Origin: Nematostella vectensis
Taxonomy: Eukaryota > Cnidaria > Anthozoa > Actiniaria > Edwardsiidae
Reading direction: 5' to 3'
Assembly (NCBI RefSeq): GCF_932526225.1
Contig: NC_064041.1
Location: forward strand, 16,863,888 to 16,927,887
Length of the DNA stretch: 64,000 bases
Shown: piece after piece, positions 54,551-64,000 of the stretch
How the letters are laid out: every line of letters starts with the position of its first letter
How positions within the stretch are numbered: the first letter of the stretch is position 1
The notes under the pieces: model-generated
The model's input: only the letters and a program-made list of their open reading frames with translations
Databases searched by the model: none
Told to the model about the DNA's origin: nothing
Translations under genes and position numbers: made by a program

Positions 54551-57500
54551 GATGTGATCATGCTTTGTTCAGGATCCTGTACATATTTTATGCCCACAAG
54601 AACTAACTAGATTCCTTGGATAACTTGATTAAGTAGATTCTAACATAGAGCATAGCGCTCGATAGATTGATATACCTTTTTTTCCGAGTTTTCTGTTTTA
54701 TTTTTCCTAATGTTACTTTTGGGAATTTACATTCGGAAAAAAAATTATCGATTGTAACCTTTTGGAGGTTACACTCGTAAAACAAATTCCCGAATGTAAC
54801 CCTGAAGCTTTTCCCGAATGTAACCTCCAGTCAGATGGTGACTTTGCTTGGGATAGTTTACGATACCAATAGTATTAAAAGTAATTTTCATTACAATTCC
54901 CTTCAGCAATGCCACGTTAGTCTTTCGTTGCTGGCACTTGACTACTAACGCAGCCACCCGGGTTTGATTCCCGCTGATAGCCTATTTTTTTTTTCTTTAT
55001 TTTTTTTTATTAAATATCGATACTTAATTATACTGTTCTTGGTGTGTCATGACATAAAAAGAAGGTATAGGAACACTTTTATGTACTCTCAGCATCTTTG
55101 ATGTGCTCATGCTTTGTTCAGGATCCTGTACATATTTTATGCACACAAGAACTAACTAGATTCCTTGAATAACTTGATTAAGTAGATTCTAACATAGAGC
55201 ATAGCGCTCGATAGATTGATATACCTTTTTTTCAGAGTATACTGTTTTATTTTTCCTAATATTTCTTTTTTGAATTTACATTCGGAAAAAAAAATATCGA
55301 TGGTAACCTTTTGGAGGTTACACTCGTAAAACAAATTCCCGAATGTAACCCTGAAGCTTTTCCCGAATGTAACCTCCAGTCCGATGGTGACTTTACTTGG
55401 GATAGTTTACGATACCAATAGTATTAAAAGTAATTTTCATTACAATTCCCTTCAGCAATGCCACGTTAGTCTTTCGTTGCGGGCACTTGACTACTAACGC
55501 AGCGACCCGGGTTCGATTCCCGCTGATAGCCTATTTTTTATTTTTTTTTTTTTTAAATCGATACTTAATTATACTGTTCTTGGTGTGTCATGACATAAAA
55601 AGAAGGTATAGGAACACTTTTATGTACTCTCAGCATCTTTGATGTGCTCATGCTTTGTTCAGGATCCTGCACATATTTTATGCACACAAGAACTAACTAG
55701 ATTCCTTGGATAACTTGATTAAGTAGATTCTAACATAGAGCATAGCACTCGATAGATTGATATACCTTTTTTTCCGAGTATACTGTTTTATTTTTTCCTA
55801 ATGTTACTTTTTGGAATTTACATTCGGAAAAAAAATTATCGATTGTAACCTTTTGGAGGTTACACTCGTAAAACAAATTCCCGAATGTAACCCTGAAGCT
55901 TTTCCCGAATGTAACCTCCAGTCCGATGGTGACTTTGCTTGGGATAGTTTACGATACCAATAGTATTAAAAGTAATTTTCATTACAATTCCCTTCAGCAA
56001 TGCCACGTTAGTCTTTCGTTGCGGGCACTTGACTACTAACGCAGCGACCCGGGTTCGATTCCCGCTGATAGCCTATTTTTTTTTCTTTATTTTTTTTTAT
56101 TAAATATCGATACTTAATTATACTGTTCTTGGTGTGTCATGACATAAAAAGAAGGTATAGGAACACTTTTATGTACTCTCAGCATCTTTGATGTGATCAT
56201 GCTTTGTTCAGGATCCTGTACATATTTTATGCCCACAAGAACTAACTAGATTCCTTGGATAACTTGATTAAGTAGATTCTAACATAGAGCATAGCGCTCG
56301 ATAGATTGATATACCTTTTTTTCCGAGTTTTCTGTTTTATTTTTCCTAATGTTACTTTTGGTAATTTACATTCGGAAAAAAAATTATCGATTGTAACCTT
56401 TTGGAGGTTACACTCGTAAAACAAATTCCCGAATGTAACCCTGAAGCTTTTCCCGAATGTAACCTAAAGTCCGATGGTGACTTTGCTTGGGATAGTTTAC
56501 GATACCAATAGTATTAAAAGTAATTTTCATTACAATTCCCTTCAGCAATGCCACGTTAGTCTTTCGTTGCTGGCACTTGACTACTAACGCAGCCACCCGG
56601 GTTTGATTCCCGCTGATAGCCTATTTTTTTTTCTTTATTTTTTTTTATTAAATATTGATACTTAATTATACTGTTCTTGGTGTGTCATGACATAAAAAGA
56701 AGGTATAGGAACACTTTTATGTACTCTCAGCATCTTTGATGTGCTCATGCTTTGTTCAGGATCCTGTACATATTTTATGCACACAAGAACTAACTAGATT
56801 CCTTGAATAACTTGATTAAGTAGATTCTAACATAGAGCATAGCGCTCGATAGATTGATATACCTTTTTTTCAGAGTATACTGTTTTATTTTTCCTAATAT
56901 TTCTTTTTTGAATTTACATTCGGAAAAAAAATTATCGATGGTATCCTTTTGGAGGTTACACTCGTAAAACAAATTCCCGAATGTAACCCTGAAGCTTTTC
57001 CCGAATGTAACCTCCAGTCCGATGGTGACTTTACTTGGGATAGTTTACGATACCAATAGTATTAAAAGTAATTTTCATTACAATTCCCTTCAGCAATGCC
57101 ACGTTAGTCTTTCGTTGCGGGCACTTGACTACTAACGCAGCGACCCGGGTTCGATTCCCGCTGATAGCCTATTTTTTATTTTTTTTTTTTTAAATCGATA
57201 CTTAATTATACTGTTCTTGGTGTGTCATGACATAAAAAGAAGGTATAGGAACACTTTTATGTACTCTCAGCATCTTTGATGTTCTCATGCTTTGTTCAGG
57301 ATCCTGCACATATTTTATGCACACAAGAACTAACTAGATTCCTTGGATAACTTGATTAAGTAGATTCTAACATAGAGCATAGCACTCGATAGATTGATAT
57401 ACCTTTTTTTCCGAGTATACTGTTTTTTTTTTCCTAATGTTACTTTTGGGAATTTACATTCGGAAAAAAAATTATCGATTGTAACCTTTTGGAGGTTACA

Positions 57501-58775
57501 CTCGTAAAACAAATTCCCGAATGTAACCCTGAAGCTTTTCCCGAATGTAACCTCCAGTCCGATGGTGACTTTGCTTGGGATAGTTTACGATACCAATAGT
57601 ATTAAAAGTAATTTTCATTACAATTCCCTTCAGCAATGCCACGTTAGTCTTTCGTTGCTGGCACTTAACTACTAACGCAGCCACCCGGGTTCGATTCCCG
57701 CTGATAGCCTATTTTTTTTTCTTTATTTTTTTTATTAAATATCGATACTTCATTATACTGTTCTTGGTGTGTCATGACATAAAAAGAAGGTATATGAACA
57801 CTTTTATGTACTCTCAGCATCTTTGATGTGCTCATGCTTTGTTCAGGATCCTGTACATATTTTATGCACACAAGAACTAACTAGATTCCTTGAATAACTT
57901 GATTAAGTAGATTCTAACATAGAGCATAGCGCTCGATAGATTGATATACCTTTTTTTCAGAGTATACTGTTTTATTTTTCCTAATATTTCTTTTTTGAAT
58001 TTACATTCGGAAAAAAAATTATCGATGGTAACCTTTTGGAGGTTACACTCGTAAAACAAATTCCCGAATGTAACCCTGAAGCTTTTCCCGAATGTAACCT
58101 CCAGTCCGATGGTGACTTTACTTGGGATAGTTTACGATACCAATAGTATTAAAAGTAATTTTCATTACAATTCCCTTCAGCAATGCCACGTTAGTCTTTC
58201 GTTGCGGGCACTTGACTATAAACGCAGCGACCCGGGTTCGATTCCCGCTGATAGCCTATTTTTTATTTATTTTTTTTTAAATCGATACTTAATTATACTG
58301 TTCTTGGTGTGTCATGACATAAAAAGAAGGTATAGGAACACTTTTATGTACTCTCAGCATCTTTGATGTGCTCATGCTTTGTTCAGGATCCTGCACATAT
58401 TTTATGCACACAAGAACTAACTAGATTCCTTGGATAACTTGATTAAGTAGATTCTAACATAGAGCATAGCACTCGATAGATTGATATACCTTTTTTTCCG
58501 AGTATACTGTTTTATTTTTTCCTAATGTTACTTTTTGGAATTTACATTCGGAAAAAAAATTGTCGATTGTAACCTTTTGGAGGTTACACTCGTAAAACAA
58601 ATTCCCGAATGTAACCCTGAAGCTTTTCCCGAATGTAACCTCCAGTCCGATGGTGACTTTGCTTGGGATAGTTTACGATACCAATAGTATTAAAAGTAAT
58701 TTTCATTACAATTCCCTTCAGCAATGCCACGTTAGTCTTTCGTTGCGGGCACTTGACTACTAACGCAGCGACCCG

Positions 58776-58786
58776 GGTTCGATTCC
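58776..58786 (+). promoter_or_regulatory. Pol III B box, consensus form (representative)
   Basis: GGTTCGATTCC matches the internal Pol III B-box consensus GGTTCGANTCC in full. The same sequence recurs in most units of the first domain and in about half of the second. It is followed within ~15 bp by a T-tract long enough to terminate Pol III. Activity is not shown by sequence alone, since the A box is poor. Confidence 0.6.
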
Positions 58787-58798
58787 CGCTGATAGCCT

Positions 58799-58826
58799 AT
58801 TTTTTTTTCTTTTTTTTTTTTATTAA
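58799..58826 (+). terminator. T-tract after tRNA-like module (representative Pol III terminator)
   Basis: A long T-rich tract immediately 3' of the 'gatagcc' end of the module. Every unit has one, with variable interruptions (ctttatt, attattatt, ttgtttt) and variable length. Four or more T on the non-template strand is enough for Pol III termination. Tract length is the main source of unit length variation. Confidence 0.55.
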
Positions 58827-58857
58827 ATATCGATACTTAATTATACTGTTCTTGGTG

Positions 58858-58867
58858 TGTCATGACA
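58858..58867. repeat. 10-bp palindrome TGTCATGACA (representative)
   Basis: A perfect palindrome in the satellite body, kept in nearly all units; one exception reads 'tgcgtcatgaca' near 45787. Confidence 0.6.
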
Positions 58868-58931
58868 TAAAAAGAAGGTATAGGAACACTTTTATGTACT
58901 CTCAGCATCTTTGATGTGATCATGCTTTGTT

Positions 58932-58941
58932 CAGGATCCTG
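58932..58941. repeat. 10-bp palindrome CAGGATCCTG (representative)
   Basis: A perfect palindrome containing a BamHI site, present in most units, so BamHI should cut the array into a ~545-bp ladder. Some units read 'caggatccttgac' (for example near 15355, 17535, 21350, 22440, 22980 and 24065), which keeps GGATCC but loses the outer pairs. Confidence 0.7.
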
Positions 58942-59114
58942 TACATATTTTATGCCCACAAGAACTAACTAGATTCCTTGGATAACTTGATTAAGTAGAT
59001 TCTAACATAGAGCATAGCGCTCGATAGATTGATATACCTTTTTTTCCGAGTTTTCTGTTTTATTTTTCCTAATGTTACTTTTGGGAATTTACATTCGGAA
59101 AAAAAATTATCGAT

Positions 59115-59190
59115 TGTAACCTTTTGGAGGTTACACTCGTAAAACAAATTCCCGAATGTAACCCTGAAGCTTTTCCCGAATGTAACCTCC
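59115..59190. repeat. Nested inverted-repeat cluster of the satellite body (representative)
   Basis: Two overlapping inverted repeats occur in each unit. The short one is TGTAACC (59115-59121) with GGTTACA (59129-59135), separated by 7 nt. The longer is GGAGGTTACACTCG (59126-59139) with CGAATGTAACCTCC (59177-59190), 13 of 14 paired, with a 37-nt spacer. 'CGAATGTAAC' also occurs as a direct repeat inside the spacer, and upstream 'tttacattcgg' is a further inverted copy. It may be a hairpin or a cluster of protein-binding sites; the function is unknown. Confidence 0.7.
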
Positions 59191-59322
59191 AGTCCGATGG
59201 TGACTTTGCTTGGGATAGTTTACGATACCAATAGTATTAAAAGTAATTTTCATTACAATTCCCTTCAGCAATGCCACGTTAGTCTTTCGTTGCTGGCACT
59301 TGACTACTAACGCAGCCACCCG

Positions 59323-59333
59323 GGTTTGATTCC
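59323..59333 (+). promoter_or_regulatory. Mutated B box, C-to-T at the invariant C (representative)
   Basis: GGTTTGATTCC: the C equivalent to tRNA position 56 is T. The change recurs in heads near 36410, 38050, 40230, 41330, 43520, 44610, 45705, 46795, 47880, 48970, 50610, 51705, 52785, 53875, 54960, 56600 and 61510. It usually travels with 'gctggcac' and 'gcagccaccc' in the same module. C56 contributes to TFIIIC binding and the tRNA elbow, so these heads are predicted to be weak or dead as promoters. Confidence 0.6.
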
Positions 59334-62009
59334 CGCTGATAGCCTATTTTTTTTTCTATATTTTTTTTTATTAAATATCGATACTTAATTATACTGTTCT
59401 TGGTGTGTCATGACATAAAAAGAAGGTATAGGAACACTTTTATGTACTCTCAGCATCTTTGATGTGCTCATGCTTTGTTCAGGATCCTGTACATATTTTA
59501 TGCACACAAGAACTAACTAGATTCCTTGAATAACTTGATTAAGTAGATTCTAACATAGAGCATAGCGCTCGATAGATTGATATACCTTTTTTTCAGAGTA
59601 TACTGTTTTATTTTTCCTAATATTTCTTTTTTGAATTTACATTCGGAAAAAAAATTATCGATGGTATCCTTTTGGAGGTTACACTCGCAAAACAAATTCC
59701 CGAATGTAACCCTGAAGCTTTTCCCGAATGTAACCTCCAGTCCGATGGTGACTTTACTTGGGATAGTTTACGATACCAATAGTATTAAAAGTAATTTTCA
59801 TTACAATTCCCTTCAGCAATGCCACGTTAGTCTTTCGTTGCGGGCACTTGACTACTAACGCAGCGACCCGGGTTCGATTCCCGCTGATAGCCTATTTTTT
59901 TATTTTTTTTTTTTTAAATCGATACTTAATTATGCTGTTCTTGGTGTGTCATGACATAAAAAGCAGGTATAGGAACACTTTTATGTACTCTCAGCATCTT
60001 TGATGTTCTCATGCTTTGTTCAGGATCCTGCACATATTTTATGCACACAAGAACTAACTAGATTCCTTGGATAACTTGATTAAGTAGATTCTAACATAGA
60101 GCATAGCACTCTATAGATTGATATACCTTTTTTTCCGAGTATACTGTTTTATTTTTTCCTAATGTTACTTTTTGGAATTTACATTCGGAAAAAAAATTAT
60201 CGATTGTAACCTTTTGGAGGTTACACTCGTAAAACAAATTCCCGAATGTAACCCTGAAGCTTTTCCCGAATGTAACCTCCAGTCCGATGGTGACTTTGCT
60301 TGGGATAGTTTACGATACCAATAGTATTAAAAGTAATTTTCATTACAATTCCCTTCAGCAATGCCACGTTAGTCTTTCGTTGCTGGCACTTGACTACTAA
60401 CGCAGCGACCCGGGTTCGATTCCCGCTGATAGCCTATTTTTTTTTCTTTATTTTTTTTATTAAATATCGATACTTCATTATACTGTTCTTGGTGTGTCAT
60501 GACATAAAAAGAAGGTATAGGAACACTTTTATGTACTCTCAGCATCTTTGATGTGATCATGCTTTGTTCAGGATCCTGTACATATTTTATGCCCACAAGA
60601 ACTAACTAGATTCCTTGGATAACTTGATTAAGTAGATTCTAACATATAGCATAGCACTCGATAGATTGATATACCTTTTTTTCCGAGTATACTGTTTTAT
60701 TTTTTCCTAATGTTACTTTTTGGAATTTACATTCGGAAAAAAAATTATCGATTGTAACCTTTTGGAGGTTACACTCGTAAAACAAATTCCCGAATGTAAC
60801 CCTGAAGCTTTTCCCGAATGTAACCTTCAGTCCGATGGTGACTTTGCTTGGGATAGTTTACGATACCAATAGTATTAAAAGTAATTTTCATTACAATTCC
60901 CTTCAGCAATGCCACGTTAGTCTTTCGTTGCTGGCACTTGACTACTAACGCAGCGACCCGGGTTCGATTCCCGCTGATAGCCTATTTTTTTTTCTTTATT
61001 TTTTTTATTAAATATCGATACTTAATTATACTGTTCTTGGTGTGTCATGACATAAAAAGAAGGTATAGGAACACTTTTATGTACTCTCAGCATCTTTGAT
61101 GTGATCATGCTTTGTTCAGGATCCTGTACATATTTTATGCCCACAAGAACTAACTAGATTCCTTGGATAACTTGATTAAGTAGATTCTAACATAGAGCAT
61201 AGCGCTCGATAGATTGATATACCTTTTTTTCCGAGTTTTCTGTTTTTTTTTTTCCTAATGTTACTTTTGGGAATTTACATTCGGAAAAAAAATTATCGAT
61301 TGTAACCTTTTGGAGGTTACACTCGTAAAACAAATTCCCGAATGTAACCCTGAAGCTTTTCCCGAATGTAACCTCCAGTCCGATGGTGACTTTGCTTGGG
61401 ATAGTTTACGATACCAATAGTATTAAAAGTAATTTTCATTACAATTCCCTTCAGCAATGCCACGTTAGTCTTTCGTTGCTGGCACTTGACTACTAACGCA
61501 GCCACCCGGGTTTGATTCCCGCTGACAGCCTATTTTTTTTTTCTTTATTTTTTTTTATTAAATATCGATACTTAATTATACTGTTCTTGGTGTGTCATGA
61601 CATAAAAAGAAGGTATAGGAACACTTTTATGTACTCTCAGCATCTTTGATGTGCTCATGCTTTGTTCAGGATCCTGTACATATTTTATGCACACAAGAAC
61701 TAACTAGATTCCTTGAATAACTTGATTAAGTAGATTCTAACATAGAGCATAGCGCTCGATAGATTGATATACCTTTTTTTCAGAGTATACTGTTTTATTT
61801 TTCCTAATATTTCTTTTTTGAATTTACATTCGGAAAAAAAATTATCGATGGTATCCTTTTGGAGGTTACACTCGTAAAACAAATTCCCGGATGTAACCCT
61901 GAAGCTTTTCCCGAATGTAACCTCCAGTCCGAAGGTGACTTTACTTGGGATAGTTTACGATACCAATAGTATTAAAAGTAATTTTCATTACAATTCCCTT
62001 CAGCAATGC

Positions 62010-64000
62010 CACGTTAGTCTTTCGTTGCGGGCACTTGACTACTAACGCAGCGACGTGGGTTCGATTCCCCCTGATAGCCTATTTTTTTTTATTTTTTTTT
62101 TTTAAATATCGATATTTAATTATACTGTTCTTGGTGTGTCATGACATAAAAAGAAGGTATAGGGACATTTTTATATACTCTAAGCATCTTTGATGTGCTC
62201 ATGCTTTGTTCAGGATCCTGTACATATTTTATGCACACAAGAACTAACTAGATTCCTTGGATAACTTGATTAAGTAGATTCTAACATAGAGCATAGCGCT
62301 CGATAGATTGATATACCTTTTTTTCCGAGTATACTCTTTTATTATTCCTACTGTTACTTTTTGGAATTTACATTCGGAAAAAAAATAACCTTTTGGAGGT
62401 TACACTCGTAAAACAAATTCCCGAATGTAACCCTGAAGCTTTTCCCGAATGTAACCTCCAGTCCGATAATGACTTTGCTTGGGATAGTTTACGATACCAA
62501 TAGTATTAAAACTAATTTTCATTACAATTCCCTTCATCAATACCACGTTAGTCTTTCGTTGCGGGCACTTGACTACTAACGCAGCGACCCGGGTTCGATT
62601 CCCGCTGATAGCCTATTTTTTTACTTAATTTTTTTTTTTTTTTAAATATCGATACTTAATTATACTGTTCTTGGTGTGTCATGACATAAAAAGAAGGTGT
62701 AGGGACATTTTTATGTACTCTCAACATCTTTGATGTGCTCATGCTTTGTTCAGGATCCTGTACATATTTTATGCACACAAGAACTAACTAGATTCCTTGG
62801 ATAACTTGATTAAGTAGATTCTAACATAGAGCATAGCGCTCGATAGATTGATATACCTTTTTTTCAGAGTATACTGTTTTTTTTTTCCTAATGTTACTTT
62901 TTGGAATTTACATTCGGAAAAAAAAATTATCGATTGTAACCTTTTGGAGGTTACACTCGTAAAACAAATTCCCGAATGTAACCCTGAAGCTTTTCCGGAA
63001 TGTAACCTCCAGTCCGATGGTGACTTTGCTTGGGATAGTTTACGATACCAATAGTATTAAAAGTAATTTTCATTACAATTCCCTTCAGCAATGCCACGTT
63101 AGTCTTTCGTTGCTGGCACTTGACTACTAACGCAGCAACCCGGGTTCGATTCCCGCTGATAGCCTATTTTTTTTTCTTTATTTTTTTTATTAAATATCGA
63201 TACTTAATTATACTGTTCTTGGTGTGTCATGACATAAAAAGAAGGTATAGGAACACTTTTATGTACTCTCAGCATCTTTGATGTGCTCATGCTTTGTTCA
63301 GGATCCTGCACATATTTTATTCACACAAGAACTAACTAGATTCCTTGGATAACTTGATTAAGTAGATTCTAACATAGAGCATAGCACTCGATAGATTGAC
63401 ATACCTTTTTTTCCGAGTATACTGTTTTATTTTTTCCTAATGTTACTTTTTGGAATTTACATTCGGAAAAAAAATTATTGATTGTAACCTTTTGGAGGTT
63501 ACACTCGTAAAACAAATTCCCGAATGTAACCCTGAAGCTTTTCCCGAATGTAACCTCCAGTCCGATGGTGACTTTGCTTGGGATAGTTTACGATACCAAT
63601 AGTATTAAAAGTAATTTTCATTACAATTCCCTTCATCAATACCACGTTAGTCTTTCGTTGCGGGCACTTGACTACTAACGTAGCGACCCGGGTTCGATTC
63701 CCGCTGATAGCCTATTTTTTTACTTTATTTTATTTTTTTTTAAATATCGATACTTAATTATACTGTTCTTGGTGTGTCATGACATAAAAAGAAGGTATAG
63801 GGACATTTTTATGTACTCTCAGCATCTTTGATGTGCTCATGCTTTGTTCAGGATCCTGTACATATTTTATGCACACAAGAACTAACTAGATTCCTTGAAT
63901 AACTTGATTAAGTAGATTCTAACATAGAGCATAGCGCTCGATAGATTGATATACCTTTTTGTCAGAGTATACTGTTTTATTTTTCCTAATATTTCTTTTT
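62010..64000 (+). repeat. Satellite, mixed-subfamily right end of window
   Basis: Units at 62010 and 62544 return to 'agggacattttt' types with the 'gacgtggg' head or the 10-bp deletion. Unit 63095 is 'ggaacactttt'. The partial unit at 63643 is 'gggacattttt' with 'tttttgtcagag'. The array continues beyond the window. Confidence 0.82.

Larger units (their letters stand above)
34717..62009 (+). repeat. Satellite, second subfamily domain ('ggaacactttt' units)
   Basis: From ~34.87 kb units read 'aggaacactttt' (or 'aggattactttt') where the first domain reads 'agggacattttt'. Three main types alternate. The first has 'gtgatcatg', 'tatgcccac' and 'gagttttctg'. The second has 'ccttgaataac' and 'gatggtatcc'. 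The third has 'ctgcacatat', 'agcactcg' and an extra T in 'attttttcc'. They combine into 2-, 3- and 4-unit strings, judged from the spacing of the 'ccttgaataac' type (about 1090, 1638 and 2185 bp). Confidence 0.88.
4162..64000 (+). repeat. ~545-bp satellite array with tRNA-like heads (107 full units + 1 partial; LINE-interrupted)
   Basis: Head-to-tail tandem array continuing past the right edge, all units in the same orientation. Unit starts (c of 'cacgttag' or equivalent) include 4162, 4711, 5257, 5794, 7515, 8061, 8605, 9151, 9701, 10244, 10790 and then every 532-553 bp to 63643. The mean spacing is ~545 bp after removing the LINE. Each unit has four parts in order: a ~70-bp tRNA-like module; a T-tract of ~20-30 bp; an AT-rich body with the palindromes TGTCATGACA and CAGGATCCTG; and a ~75-bp inverted-repeat cluster ending 'cttcagcaat'. 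No functional gene is seen in any unit. Confidence 0.97.

Noticed and set aside
4162-64000. CRISPR array
   Set aside because: Repeats are ~545 bp with no unique spacers, the context is eukaryotic, and no cas genes are present.
4162-64000. 5S rDNA or other rRNA gene cluster
   Set aside because: No rRNA-like sequence was recognised; the Pol III-like element resembles a tRNA B box rather than the 5S internal control region.

Overview
The window is eukaryotic repetitive DNA, most likely from an invertebrate animal. It is AT-rich and contains no host protein-coding gene, rRNA or convincing functional tRNA. The only genuine coding sequence is the C-terminal part of a non-LTR retrotransposon reverse transcriptase. 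Its family (jockey/CR1/L2-like, with 'SGVPQGTVLGP' and 'FADD') is common in cnidarians, molluscs, lancelets and other animals, so the species cannot be fixed.

Layout. (1) 1-4161: just over two copies of a ~1.9-2.0 kb non-coding tandem repeat (copies start at 1, 2004 and 3912). Each full copy carries a ~125 bp element with 16-bp perfect inverted ends. Copy 1 has an extra 95 bp with a Pol III B-box-like sequence and T-runs. (2) 4162-64000: one satellite array running off the right edge. It has 107 complete units and one partial unit, mean ~545 bp (532-553). Every unit opens with a ~70 bp tRNA-related module (B box GGTTCGATTCC) followed by a long T-tract, then ~440 bp of AT-rich body with nested inverted repeats. 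(3) 5827-6998: a 5'-truncated LINE on the minus strand, inserted inside the tRNA-like module of unit 4 with an ACTAC target duplication.

The satellite has complex, non-uniform higher-order structure. Local 2-, 3-, 4-, 6- and 8-unit blocks are duplicated almost exactly (about 1083, 1622-1639, 2174-2182, 3282 and 4361 bp), and a 15-unit offset (~8.17 kb) links 10-12.4 kb with 18.2-20.6 kb. Two subfamily domains are visible: units with 'gggacattttt' (4.2-34.8 kb) and units with 'ggaacactttt' (34.8-62.0 kb), with mixed types in the last 2 kb. Many second-domain units have a B box mutated at the normally invariant C (GGTTTGATTCC).

The left edge of the array falls exactly at the start of the tRNA-like module. 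This suggests that a tRNA-headed, SINE-like element, or a tRNA gene plus spacer, entered the 2-kb repeat and was then amplified in tandem. That is inference. The repeated 60-68 codon open frames in the units are by-products of the repeat: they start with TTG or GTG and are broken by A-run length changes.
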